9,298 nt of DNA, taken from Pseudomonadota bacterium. GTDB taxonomy: Bacteria; Pseudomonadota; Alphaproteobacteria; Sphingomonadales; Sphingomonadaceae. The notes below the pieces were generated by a model. The model did no database searches. It was given only the letters and a program-made list of their open reading frames with translations, and was not told where the DNA came from. The position numbers were made by a program, and so were the translations under genes. Of this stretch, positions 1 through 6,191 are shown piece after piece; positions within the stretch are counted from its first letter, which is position 1, and every line of letters starts with the position of its first letter. The stretch is taken from positions 1 to 9,298 of the forward strand of contig JAEZBH010000554.1 in NCBI GenBank assembly GCA_023427285.1, given 5' to 3'.

Positions 1-58
1 CCTAGGACACTACCCTTTCACGGTAGGTACACGGGTTCGAATCCCGTAGGGGTCGCCA
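1..58 (+). tRNA. tRNA-Glu (anticodon UUC), 5' part missing
   Basis: The window opens inside this tRNA. The anticodon arm is intact: stem 10-14 pairs with 22-26 around the seven-base loop CTTTCAC, which puts TTC at the anticodon (17-19) and gives glutamate. The T arm follows (31-35 with 43-47, loop TTCGAAT). The 3' acceptor strand is 48-54, the discriminator base is G55 and a genome-encoded CCA is at 56-58. The D arm is only partly present and the 5' acceptor strand lies outside the window. The variable region between the arms is short, as expected for a class I tRNA. Confidence 0.95.
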
Positions 59-111
59 CCGCCGCTCTTGGCGAGGCGAAAAAATCAAAGAAAATCATTG
101 AATTAAATTGA

Positions 112-141
112 CCGCCGCGGAGACTTCCGCAGGCGGGTTTT
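112..141 (+). terminator. Intrinsic terminator downstream of tRNA-Glu
   Basis: A GC-rich stem 112-121 pairs with 126-136 through ten base pairs with one bulged A at 131 and a four-base loop (GACT). A run of T follows (138-141, with a second run at 145-148). The position, about 55 bases past the tRNA 3' end with no gene between, suits the end of the tRNA transcript. The stretch 59-111 holds nothing else I can identify. Confidence 0.75.
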
Positions 142-157
142 GCTGTTTTGAACTCCA

Positions 158-179
158 AGCACCGCCATCAGGCGGCGCT
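158..179 (-). terminator. Hairpin over the stop codon of the diguanylate cyclase gene
   Basis: A nine-pair stem (158-166 with 171-179, one G-T pair on the transcript) encloses the minus-strand stop codon TGA in its four-base loop. It lies at the 3' end of the cyclase gene and could terminate or stabilise the transcript. There is no clear run of U after it, so true intrinsic termination is uncertain. Confidence 0.4.
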
Positions 180-1364
180 TGTGCTAGCCGGTTCGTTGTC
201 TTGCCGGGCCTCTGACCGGGGCGCCACCACCACGCAATTCCGGCCACCGGCCTTGGCGGCGTAAAGCGCCTCATCGGCACGGGCGAGCAGGCAGCGCAGC
301 GAGACAGTGCGCTCTTCGCTGCTGACAACGCCAATGCTGACAGTCACGGGTATCTCCCGTTCATCCACCGTCAGGCCCCGGCTATTCAGAATCGCGCGAA
401 TGGTCTCGGCAATGTCGAGGGCGCGGTCGGTCGAGGCGTTGGAGAGAAAGACGGCAAACTCCTCGCCGCCCATGCGGCAGAACAGATCGTCTGGCTCCAG
501 AAGGTTGGTGACGAGCTTGGTGAAACCCACCAGCACCTGATCGCCTCCGTCGTGGCCAAAGCGGTCATTGATCGTCTTGAAATGGTCCAGATCCATCAAC
601 AGGAAGCTGCTGGCGCGGCCTGCGCTCTGGTTGGCGGCAAGGCGGCTTTCGGCCACTTCCTTGAAGGCCCGGCGGTTGGCAATGCCTGTCAGGGGGTCCT
701 GCAAGGCAGCATTGCGGTGGCGCACCTCGATCTTCTCTTTCGACATGGAGAGGACCAGAAAGCCGAAGCTGATGGCAAAGACGAGGGTCTCAATCGAGAG
801 GATCAGCGCCCACAGGCTGTCGAGCTGCTGCACCCAGCCAACGCCGCTTATCAGGGTGGGGCCACCGACAAGGCGCAGGGTGAAATAACACCCGTGCAGG
901 ATGCAGAGCAGGGACGTTGCGCGCTGCGACAGCAGCGGCTCGGGCCTGCCGCGCCAGAGCTCTGCCGCCATGGCGAATGTGTAACTGCCGCAACCCAGCG
1001 CCACCAGCACCATGCGTGTCGAGACATCCACGTTCAGGCCCCAGCAGGCGGTGAACCAGACAACGGCACCGGTCATGATGATCGCCCAGTGGGTTTTCTT
1101 CTGGTTGAACAGGCGGCACCCGGCAAAGGCGAGGCCATAACTGGCCAGAATGGCTCCGTTGGCCAACTCGCGGATGAGAGCATGGGCACTGTTGGCCCCG
1201 GCCAGCATGCCCAACAGGCCAAGGGATGCCAGGGCAAATGACAGGCTCCACCACAGCAAGGAGCGGACCTGACGGTTCAGGAACCATGACAGAAGCAGCA
1301 AGCCGCTGACCAGGCTTGTGGAAAGCAAGGCCGCAATAAAGAGGGAAAGCGGGTCAAGCGTCAT
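168..1364 (-). CDS. Membrane-anchored GGDEF diguanylate cyclase
   Basis: This 398-residue protein should make cyclic di-GMP from two GTP at the inner membrane. About seven hydrophobic segments fill residues 6-206 (roughly 6-29, 35-55, 66-83, 93-110, 117-135, 149-168, 182-206) and form a sensor of no type I can name. A short linker leads to a GGDEF domain at about 220-380. It opens with DPLTGIANRR (223-232), has the metal-binding aspartate in LLMDLDHFK (255-263), the signature GGEEF at 299-303, and ends with ADEALYAAKAGGRN (363-376). The catalytic residues look intact, so it is probably active. The usual RxxD inhibitory site upstream of the signature reads EPDD (290-293), so product feedback is probably lost. 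The start is chosen because it keeps the first membrane helix; the Shine-Dalgarno there is weak. It runs convergent to tRNA-Glu and divergent from the next gene. Confidence 0.93.
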   Translation of the reverse strand: MTLDPLSLFIAALLSTSLVSGLLLLSWFLNRQVRSLLWWSLSFALASLGLLGMLAGANSAHALIRELANGAILASYGLAFAGCRLFNQKKTHWAIIMTGAVVWFTACWGLNVDVSTRMVLVALGCGSYTFAMAAELWRGRPEPLLSQRATSLLCILHGCYFTLRLVGGPTLISGVGWVQQLDSLWALILSIETLVFAISFGFLVLSMSKEKIEVRHRNAALQDPLTGIANRRAFKEVAESRLAANQSAGRASSFLLMDLDHFKTINDRFGHDGGDQVLVGFTKLVTNLLEPDDLFCRMGGEEFAVFLSNASTDRALDIAETIRAILNSRGLTVDEREIPVTVSIGVVSSEERTVSLRCLLARADEALYAAKAGGRNCVVVAPRSEARQDNEPASTSAA

Positions 1365-1420
1365 AGGGCTGCTCAGGCATCAAAAGAAGAGTCGCAGCGG
1401 CTATACTGCTGAAGGATAAA

Positions 1421-1442
1421 TTAACCGTTACTAACGGATTAA
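1421..1442. promoter_or_regulatory. Inverted repeat in the divergent intergenic region, possible operator
   Basis: The 214-bp gap between the cyclase gene (minus) and the small exported protein gene (plus) contains CCGTTA-C-TAACGG (1425-1437), a perfect six-base inverted repeat around one centre base. TTAA flanks it at 1421-1424 and 1439-1442. The symmetry and AT-rich flanks suit a dimeric regulator site. TTAA spacing does not match the CtrA consensus (TTAA-N7-TTAA), so I do not assign a regulator. The same gap holds a GC-rich hairpin (1473-1479 with 1489-1495) of unknown role. Confidence 0.35.
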
Positions 1443-1578
1443 TCTTTTTCTGTCGCCAAACCGGGTTCTGTGTGCGCCCTGCAAGGCGGGGCGCAGCCGA
1501 GGGTGCGCCGAACGGCCCCGGATACATAATCTTAAAGAATTAGATGCTCTACTCTCCTGCCAATGAGGGAGGAGAACG

Positions 1579-1920
1579 ATGAAACAGCACATGACCCTGT
1601 TGCGGCTATCCGGAGCCGGCTGGCTTGCGGTTTGGCTGATGATCTGTGCTGTTGCGACCTTCGGCCATTGGGTCGGCCCGGCGCAGGCTGATCTGGTAAC
1701 CCGCACCCGTTCATCCGATCAGGATATCCGCCAGAGGATTATTCAGCAGTCGATTGCCGAGTACCCCGGCCCGTGCGCCTGTCCTTACAACATCATGCGC
1801 AACGGGCGGCAGTGCGGAAACCGCAGCGCCTATGTCAAACCTGGCGGATATTCGCCAAAATGCTATCCGGAAGATGTCTCTGCGGCAGAAGTTTCGATGT
1901 GGCGGGGAAGAAACTCCTGA
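1579..1920 (+). CDS. Small exported cysteine-containing protein, function unknown
   Basis: The 113-residue product has a long hydrophobic N-terminal segment (residues 12-33) ending in AQA-D, a good signal peptidase I site after residue 37, so the mature part of about 76 residues should be periplasmic or secreted. The mature region carries four cysteines (66, 68, 79, 95) in a compact motif: PGPCACPYN (63-71), RNGRQCGNRSAY (74-85), KPGGYSPKCYPEDVS (87-101). From memory, this CxCPYN...C...RSAY...PGG...CYP pattern recurs in small exported proteins of proteobacteria, but I know no function. Two disulfides or a metal site are possible. A strong Shine-Dalgarno (GGGAGGAG) lies six bases or so before the ATG. 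It ends 21 bp from the convergent neighbour. Confidence 0.85.
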   Translation: MKQHMTLLRLSGAGWLAVWLMICAVATFGHWVGPAQADLVTRTRSSDQDIRQRIIQQSIAEYPGPCACPYNIMRNGRQCGNRSAYVKPGGYSPKCYPEDVSAAEVSMWRGRNS

Positions 1921-1941
1921 ATGCTCTGCTCTGAGCGTTGG

Positions 1942-2514
1942 CTACTGTCTGCCCCATGCTCTGGCCCGAATGTATTGATCGATCTGGTGGGACAGCTGCC
2001 GCAAATCCTGCAAACGCATTTCCAGGGGCAGCTCGCCGCCGCCTTCCATTTCGGCCAAGAGGGCAGGGTGGCCCGTGGCGGTTTCTCCCAAATGGCAGGC
2101 ATCGATCACGATCGGCTGCACCACGTCTTGCCGCTCGGGCTGGTTTTTGCTCAGGAAACCCAGCTCCGATGAAAGGGCGGCAATTACCAGGGGAACGCAG
2201 CCGGGCGTGAAATCCAGACGGAAGCTCTCGCCGTTCGTGGATTCGGCCACCAGGTAAAGACAGCGCTTTTCACCATCAATGCCGCTTTCGCGCACCATGG
2301 CGAAGGTGGGGGCATCATCCTGATCCATCTCGCCCCCACTATCCGGGGCACCACTATCCGGGGCTCCAGTATGCAGGGTTCCGGCCTTTGGCGCGCGTGG
2401 GCCGGTTGCCTTGATCTCCGTGCTCTTGGGCTGCAATCCTGATCCCAATTGAAACTCAAGTTGTGACTGGGAAGTATTCGATTTCTGGCTGGCGCTAGTT
2501 CTGGCCTTCTGCAC
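1942..2514 (-). CDS. Conserved-looking protein of unknown function with disordered N-terminus
   Basis: I do not recognise this 190-residue protein. Residues 1-68 are rich in Ser, Gln, Lys, Gly and Pro and look disordered; they include a pentapeptide repeat, GTLHT-GAPDS-GAPDS (45-59). Residues 70-190 look folded: strands such as RCLYLVAES (84-92) and SFRLDFTPG (97-105), then helices, the last being EMRLQDLRQLSHQIDQYIRA (165-184), amphipathic and possibly coiled-coil. No signal peptide or membrane segment is seen, so it is probably cytoplasmic. A TTG at 2520 would add two residues, but AGAAGG abuts it directly, whereas the GTG at 2514 has a spacing of six bases, so GTG is preferred. An internal ATG at residue 73 is also possible. 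It is convergent with the exported protein gene. Confidence 0.7.
   Translation of the reverse strand: MQKARTSASQKSNTSQSQLEFQLGSGLQPKSTEIKATGPRAPKAGTLHTGAPDSGAPDSGGEMDQDDAPTFAMVRESGIDGEKRCLYLVAESTNGESFRLDFTPGCVPLVIAALSSELGFLSKNQPERQDVVQPIVIDACHLGETATGHPALLAEMEGGGELPLEMRLQDLRQLSHQIDQYIRARAWGRQ
2338..2382. repeat. In-frame 15-bp tandem repeat, three copies
   Basis: Copies at 2338-2352 and 2353-2367 differ at one base; a third, diverged copy (11 of 15 matching) is at 2368-2382. On the minus strand they encode GAPDS, GAPDS and GTLHT in the disordered part of the neighbouring protein. Whole-unit gain or loss would keep the frame. Confidence 0.85.
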
Positions 2515-2520
2515 GGGCAA

Positions 2521-2526
2521 CCTTCT
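2521..2526 (-). promoter_or_regulatory. Shine-Dalgarno that selects the GTG start
   Basis: On the minus strand AGAAGG (2526 to 2521) lies six bases before GTG (2514-2512) and directly abuts an upstream TTG. Normal spacing favours GTG as the start codon. Confidence 0.55.
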
Positions 2527-2643
2527 TTGGCTTTAATTTCCTGCTTTCAACGAACAGCGACGCAATTGCTGTAAATTTGGTCCGGTCAGCGGAAATGTCC
2601 AGCATGTCAGGGTCGTAGATGGCGGGGCAAACCGGGCGCGGTC

Positions 2644-2672
2644 TTGACGGGGCGGAAGCGGGGCATTAACCC
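2644..2672 (+). promoter_or_regulatory. Candidate housekeeping promoter for btuB
   Basis: TTGACG (2644-2649) is followed after 17 bases by TAACCC (2667-2672), a weak -10. The predicted transcript start falls close to the first base of riboswitch helix P1 at 2681, as expected. The second riboswitch has TTGACG in a similar position. The stretch 2527-2643 upstream shows nothing else. Confidence 0.45.
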
Positions 2673-2680
2673 TCATGCCC

Positions 2681-2866
2681 GCAACAGGCCCCCCCGGAAG
2701 GGGGTTAAAAGGGAATGTGGTCAAGGGCACGGGTTAAAAGCCGGTCCCGCAATCCATAGCTGTCCCCGCAACTGTATTCGGCGAGCGCCATCTCGATCAG
2801 GCCACTGGGAAACTGGGAAGGCAGAGGTGGGGCGATGACCCGTAAGCCAGGAGACCTGCCTGTTGT
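2681..2866 (+). ncRNA. Cobalamin (AdoCbl) riboswitch upstream of btuB
   Basis: The closing helix P1 pairs 2681-2689 with 2858-2866. Inside are hallmarks of the class: AAAAGGGAA at 2707-2715, CCCCGCAACTGT at 2764-2775, GCCACTGGG at 2801-2809, GATGACCCGTAAGCC at 2834-2848 and the B12 box AAGCCAGGAGACCTGCC at 2844-2860. Known members bind adenosylcobalamin and repress B12 uptake or synthesis genes. The expression platform appears to lie between 2867 and 3043 (see separate entry). The receptor gene directly downstream fits. It resembles the second riboswitch at 6672-6880 closely in the core and less in the peripheral arms. Confidence 0.96.
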
Positions 2867-2875
2867 CGTCGCCTT

Positions 2876-3043
2876 GCATGCTGCCGGGATGAGCGGTGTG
2901 CGACGGGTTCTTCCGGAACGGCGACATCAACCGTCAGGGTTGCTGCGTCGTTGGCCGGAGTGAACACCGCGCCACGCCCGTGCAAGGGCAGCGCATGCCT
3001 CCCTGACACAGGATGACCAAGTTGTATTGGGAGGCCAGGCATG
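2876..3043 (+). promoter_or_regulatory. Predicted SD-sequestering expression platform of the btuB riboswitch
   Basis: GCCTCCC (2997-3003) can pair with GGGAGGC (3029-3035), which contains the btuB Shine-Dalgarno; CATGCC (2994-2999) can also pair with GGCATG (3038-3043) over the start codon. An alternative pairing, GCATGC (2876-2881) with 2993-2998 plus TGCC (2882-2885) with GGCA (2987-2990), uses the same bases 2994-2998 and would free the ribosome site. The two folds exclude each other, as expected of a translational switch. There is no run of U after a hairpin, so control by transcription termination is less likely. This is inference from base pairing by eye. Confidence 0.55.
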
Positions 3044-4945
3044 TCGCCCCGCCACGTAATTTTTCTGACCACCGCAGCTCACCTCGGGCTGCTCGCCACC
3101 ACCGCATGGGCTGAGGAAGAGCCCGTCAATCCGCTGTCCCAGATCATCGTCTCGGCGACGCGCACCGAGCAGGCGCTGGGCGTCACCGGCGCATCCGTCA
3201 GCCTTGTAACCGCCGAGGACATTCGCGCCACCCAGAAGGCCATGCTCTCTGACGTGCTGCGCGAGACGCCGGGCGTCACCGTGGTGCGCTCGGGCGGCCC
3301 CGGCGCGCAGACCAGCCTGTTCATTCGCGGCCTTGGCGGCGAGCAGACGGCGGTTCTGATCGACGGCGTGCGCATCAACGATCCCTCAACGCCGGGCGGC
3401 ACCGCCCACATCACCGACCTCATCACGACGGGGGTGGAGCGCGTTGAAATTCTGCGCGGTCCGCAATCAACGCTTTACGGCAGCCATGCCATTGGCGGCG
3501 TCGTCAACATTCTGACCCGGCAGGGCGAGCCGGGCCTCAGCGCAGAAGCGCTTGTGGAAGGCGGCAGCTTCGACAGCTGGCGCGCGGCGGGCACTGTGGC
3601 GGGCGGCACCGAGAAGGTGCAGGCCTCGCTCTCGGCCAGCCTGTACGACACTGATAGCGTCTCAGCCGCCGACGTTGACGACGGCAACACCGAGAAGGAC
3701 GGCTACCGCAACTGGGGCCTGCTCGGCAGTCTGGGCGCGGAACTGGCAGACAACCTGCGCCTTGATCTGAAGGGACTCTACAACCGCGGCAGTGCCGAGT
3801 TCGACGGCTTCCCGCCGCCGGATTACGTTTATGCGGACAGCGACAACCGCACCCGCAACGAGTTGTACCTCGGCTATGCCGGGGTGACCTTCGGCGCGCC
3901 GGACGGCCCGATGTCGAACCGTCTGGGCATTGGCGTCAGCCGCACGGATCGTGTCGATTTCGAGGGCGGTGTTCAGACCAACGACACGCGCGGCGAGAAC
4001 CGCCGCTTCGAGTATCAGGGTGTCGTTCGCGTTATCAAGGGCGCGGAAATCACCTTCGGCGCAGAGACCGAGCGCACCAAGATCAACAACATGGGCCAGT
4101 GGGATCTGGTGCCGCTGAAGGCGTCGGTCGATATGCACAGCTATTACGTGCAGGGGCAGGCGACCGTGCTGGACAACCTCACCCTGACGGCGGGCGTGCG
4201 CTACGACGATCACGACACGTTCGGCAGCCACACCAGCTTGCGCGTGGCTGGCGCATATCAGGTGCCGCAGACCGACACGCTGCTGCGCGCCAACTGGGGC
4301 GAGGGCTTCAAGGCCCCGACGCTTTACCAGCTCTACAGCATCTACGGGAATGCCGACTTGCAGGCTGAAACCGGCGAGGGCTGGGAAGTCGGCATCGATC
4401 AGGGCTTCGTTGAGGGCCGCATCCGCGTCAGCGCCACATGGTTCCAGAACGATTTGACCAACCAGATCGATTACGTGAACTGCACGGAAGGTGATGCGAA
4501 CTGCGCTCCGGGGCAGTGGGGCTATTACGACAACGTGGCGCGGGCCTCGTTCAAGGGGCTGGAGTTGGGCCTCCTGCTTCAGCCGATCGACCCGCTCGTC
4601 ATCAAGGCCAACTACACCTGGCTGAAGCCGCAGAACGACATCACGAACACGGACCTTGCCCGCCGTGCGCGCGACAGCTTCCAGACTTCGGTGAACTGGC
4701 AGGCGAACGATCGTCTCGGCCTGTCCGCCAGCCTCACCATGACGGGCGACAGCTATGACGGCGCCGGACACACCAACCGGCTGGACGGCTACACGCTGGT
4801 GGATGTGCGCGCCAGCTATGCTGTGACCAAGGGTCTGGAACTTTATGGCCGTGTCGAGAACATGTTCGATGCCGACTATGAAGTGGCGCGCGGCTACGGT
4901 GTGCTGGGTCGGGGCGCGTTTATTGGTTTGCGCGCAACCTACTGA
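3041..4945 (+). CDS. btuB: TonB-dependent outer-membrane vitamin B12 receptor, BtuB type
   Basis: The 634-residue protein (E. coli BtuB is about 614) should import cobalamin across the outer membrane using TonB energy. A signal peptide spans residues 1-24 (AWA-EEE). A TonB box QIIVSATR lies at 34-41. The plug domain follows to about 160, with DVLRETPGV (71-79), FIRGLGG (94-100), VLIDGVRIND (105-114), VERVEILRGPQSTLYGS (132-148) and GGVVNILT (152-159). The rest is a beta barrel ending in the aromatic terminal residue Tyr, typical for outer-membrane insertion. An acidic loop (Asp 203, 205, 211, 213, 214, 220) recalls the calcium-binding loops of BtuB. Cys481 and Cys488 may form a disulfide in an extracellular loop. 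GGGAGG sits six to seven bases before the ATG. The upstream riboswitch makes the B12 assignment firm. Confidence 0.95.
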   Translation: MSPRHVIFLTTAAHLGLLATTAWAEEEPVNPLSQIIVSATRTEQALGVTGASVSLVTAEDIRATQKAMLSDVLRETPGVTVVRSGGPGAQTSLFIRGLGGEQTAVLIDGVRINDPSTPGGTAHITDLITTGVERVEILRGPQSTLYGSHAIGGVVNILTRQGEPGLSAEALVEGGSFDSWRAAGTVAGGTEKVQASLSASLYDTDSVSAADVDDGNTEKDGYRNWGLLGSLGAELADNLRLDLKGLYNRGSAEFDGFPPPDYVYADSDNRTRNELYLGYAGVTFGAPDGPMSNRLGIGVSRTDRVDFEGGVQTNDTRGENRRFEYQGVVRVIKGAEITFGAETERTKINNMGQWDLVPLKASVDMHSYYVQGQATVLDNLTLTAGVRYDDHDTFGSHTSLRVAGAYQVPQTDTLLRANWGEGFKAPTLYQLYSIYGNADLQAETGEGWEVGIDQGFVEGRIRVSATWFQNDLTNQIDYVNCTEGDANCAPGQWGYYDNVARASFKGLELGLLLQPIDPLVIKANYTWLKPQNDITNTDLARRARDSFQTSVNWQANDRLGLSASLTMTGDSYDGAGHTNRLDGYTLVDVRASYAVTKGLELYGRVENMFDADYEVARGYGVLGRGAFIGLRATY

Positions 4946-4989
4946 TCGGCAACCTGCTGAACCAGGGCATTTTTCACTGCAATAAAGAG

Positions 4990-5018
4990 AAAGGGGTGGC
5001 CGCTGGCCGCCCCTTTTT
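4990..5018 (+). terminator. Strong intrinsic terminator after btuB
   Basis: A stem of eleven pairs (4991-5001 with 5005-5015, one G-T pair, loop GCT) is followed by five T (5014-5018). It lies 45 bases past the btuB stop and ends the first B12 transcript, so the genes further on need their own promoters. Confidence 0.9.
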
Positions 5019-5048
5019 CATGCAAGAGACAGGTGTAGCGCCAAGTTC

Positions 5049-5073
5049 GGAACACCAACTTCAATCTCTCGTT
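5049..5073 (+). promoter_or_regulatory. EcfG-type (general stress response) promoter
   Basis: GGAAC (5049-5053), 16 bases, then CGTT (5070-5073) matches the alphaproteobacterial EcfG consensus exactly in both boxes and in spacing. It lies 35 bases before the start of the Gln-rich protein, leaving a 5' leader of about 28 bases with a good Shine-Dalgarno. Confidence 0.8.
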
Positions 5074-5108
5074 TTAATTCCTCGGGGCCAAAACTGAGGA
5101 GATGCGAG

Positions 5109-5261
5109 ATGACAAATCAACGTCAGCAAGGCCAGCAGGGCCAGCAGGGCCAGCAGAAGCAGCAAGACCAGAAAGATCAGCAAAAACAGCAGCAGCAACA
5201 GCAGCGCCAGCCGCCGCAGCGTCAGCAGCAGCAGTCTGACAGTTCAGAGCGTCAGCGCTGA
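5109..5261 (+). CDS. Gln-rich 50-residue microprotein, probably stress-induced
   Basis: By my count 27 of 50 residues are glutamine. The order is MTNQRQQ, three GQQ repeats (8-16), a Lys/Asp-spaced section (17-26), six Gln (27-32), RQPPQR (33-38), four Gln (39-42) and the tail SDSSERQR. There is no hydrophobic core, signal peptide or cysteine, so the protein should be cytoplasmic and disordered. GAGGAG (5096-5101) is seven bases before the ATG. An EcfG-type promoter upstream and a hairpin terminator at 5301-5331 make it a one-gene unit. I know no named family; many alphaproteobacteria carry short, low-complexity, hydrophilic EcfG-regulated proteins. A frame starting at ATG 5102 overlaps it, but that ATG abuts the Shine-Dalgarno and is not preferred. 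Role unknown. Confidence 0.75.
   Translation: MTNQRQQGQQGQQGQQKQQDQKDQQKQQQQQQRQPPQRQQQQSDSSERQR
5128..5154 (+). repeat. Three 9-bp tandem repeats encoding GQQ
   Basis: The unit GGCCAGCAG is repeated three times and encodes Gly-Gln-Gln in the microprotein. The following 80 bases are CAG/CAA-rich and quasi-repetitive, a likely site of slippage. Confidence 0.8.
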
Positions 5262-5300
5262 CAACAGACGGCTGATTTGGCTTTTAAAGCCATACCCGGA

Positions 5301-5331
5301 ATGCGGGGCGGTGCGACCGTCCCGCATTTCT
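5301..5331 (+). terminator. Intrinsic terminator after the Gln-rich gene
   Basis: A twelve-pair stem (5301-5312 with 5316-5327, one G-T pair, three-base loop GCG) is followed by a short T stretch (TTC). The stem is strong and the T run poor. It separates the microprotein from the next gene. The rest of 5262-5427 shows no clear promoter, only an AT-rich TATTAT at 5399-5404 without a convincing -35. Confidence 0.6.
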
Positions 5332-5427
5332 GCATCAGAGGCTTCGATTGAATGGCGACCCAGGCAGGGCGCTGCGGAGCAAGCCAGCTTCCCTTTCGTA
5401 TTATATGCGGCAGAGAAGGGAAGCGTG

Positions 5428-6138
5428 ATGTGGTTAACCCGTTTTGTGGCCTTCGTGGTTGGCTTGGCGGCATGTGGACTGGTCGGCCCCGCGCGTGCCG
5501 ATGCGATTATATCGCCTGTGAACAAGGCCATTAATCCAACGTTTGATATCCATAGCGCCGAGGTTCGCCGCGATGGCGACTTCCTGAATTTCCGCATGAC
5601 CTTGCGCAGCAATGCCGGGACGAGCCTGCCGCCCCGAACGGGCAAGTATGTCGGCAGTCAGGCCTATGCCTACATCTGGCCAACAAGCGCGGATACCTCC
5701 GTTGCCGGGTTCCCGAGCGGACAGGGCGTGCTGGCGCTGGCGCTGGTCAGCCACCCCGATCTCGTCGAGACGGTGGGGGGCATACAATATGCGGCAGACT
5801 GGCATCCACACTGGATGGTGCTGGTGCCCGCCAAAGGGTGCGGTCCTTACGGTCTCAGAATCATGGCTGGCAACCCGGTGGCGCCGGGCGCGCCTGCCCC
5901 GCTCATGAACATCATGGCGAACCTGCCCAGTGCCATGAGCGGCGCGACGCTCGATATCCGGGTGCCCGTTGCCATGCTGGGCGATCCGGCCCTGCTGCGT
6001 TTTGACGGCATGACCGCCAGTCTGGTGGTCAGCGGCTCCGGGGCGTCGCAAGTTGTGTGCGTGCGGCCTATGGATGTGGCCTCGGGGCGTCTGGTTCTGC
6101 AAGGCACGGTGACGCAGGTCGGGTCGCCGGTTCAATGA
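5428..6138 (+). CDS. Exported protein of unknown function
   Basis: This 236-residue protein has a signal peptide at 1-24 (hydrophobic core 6-20, cleavage ARA-D) and a mature part without membrane segments, so it is probably periplasmic or secreted. Visible landmarks are NPTFDIHSAEV (36-46), FRMTLRSNAG (55-64), AYIWPTS (81-87), VLALALVSHPD (101-111), WHPHW (125-129), CGPYGLR (138-144) and LDIRVPVAMLG (175-185). The spacing suggests a beta-rich fold. From memory, the AY-WPTS / SHPD / H-HW pattern occurs in uncharacterised exported proteins of other alphaproteobacteria; I know no activity. His and Asp in SHPD and WHPHW could form a metal site. The reading frame is open upstream to a GTG at 5311, but that overlaps the terminator hairpin. 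ATG 5428 has GAAGGG seven bases upstream and begins the signal peptide, so it is chosen. Confidence 0.85.
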   Translation: MWLTRFVAFVVGLAACGLVGPARADAIISPVNKAINPTFDIHSAEVRRDGDFLNFRMTLRSNAGTSLPPRTGKYVGSQAYAYIWPTSADTSVAGFPSGQGVLALALVSHPDLVETVGGIQYAADWHPHWMVLVPAKGCGPYGLRIMAGNPVAPGAPAPLMNIMANLPSAMSGATLDIRVPVAMLGDPALLRFDGMTASLVVSGSGASQVVCVRPMDVASGRLVLQGTVTQVGSPVQ

Positions 6139-6143
6139 AATTC

Positions 6144-6168
6144 GGAACAGAAGAAGTCATTTGCGGTT
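6144..6168 (+). promoter_or_regulatory. Probable EcfG-type promoter, variant -10
   Basis: GGAAC (6144-6148), 16 bases, then GGTT (6165-6168). The -35 and spacing are exact and the -10 differs from CGTT at one base. It starts five bases past the preceding stop codon and faces the ESFPASDP-motif gene, leaving a leader of about 65 bases. Confidence 0.6.
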
Positions 6169-6191
6169 CTCTTGTTTGAGGGGAGCCTTGC

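Noticed and set aside
552..1241. A 229-codon plus-strand frame opposite the diguanylate cyclase
   Set aside because: The minus-strand frame has full GGDEF motifs and membrane helices; this one is a compositional shadow without recognisable features.
1421..1442. A CtrA-binding site or an intrinsic terminator at the TTAA-flanked palindrome
   Set aside because: The two TTAA are 14 bases apart rather than 7, and no plus-strand gene ends upstream, so neither label is supported.
2338..2382. A CRISPR-like or regulatory repeat array
   Set aside because: The units are contiguous, 15 bp and in frame with a coding region, with no spacers; it is a simple coding tandem repeat.
3662..4771. A 369-codon open frame on the minus strand inside btuB
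   Set aside because: It is exactly antisense to a clear TonB receptor, in GC-rich DNA where such shadow frames are common, and its translation is a low-complexity Val/Ala/Arg mix with no motif.
5102..5239. An overlapping Ala/Pro-rich 45-codon frame starting seven bases before the Gln-rich gene
   Set aside because: Its ATG directly abuts the GAGGAG Shine-Dalgarno with no spacing. The Ala/Pro composition follows from reading CAG repeats out of frame (GCA, CCA). Dual coding is not supported.
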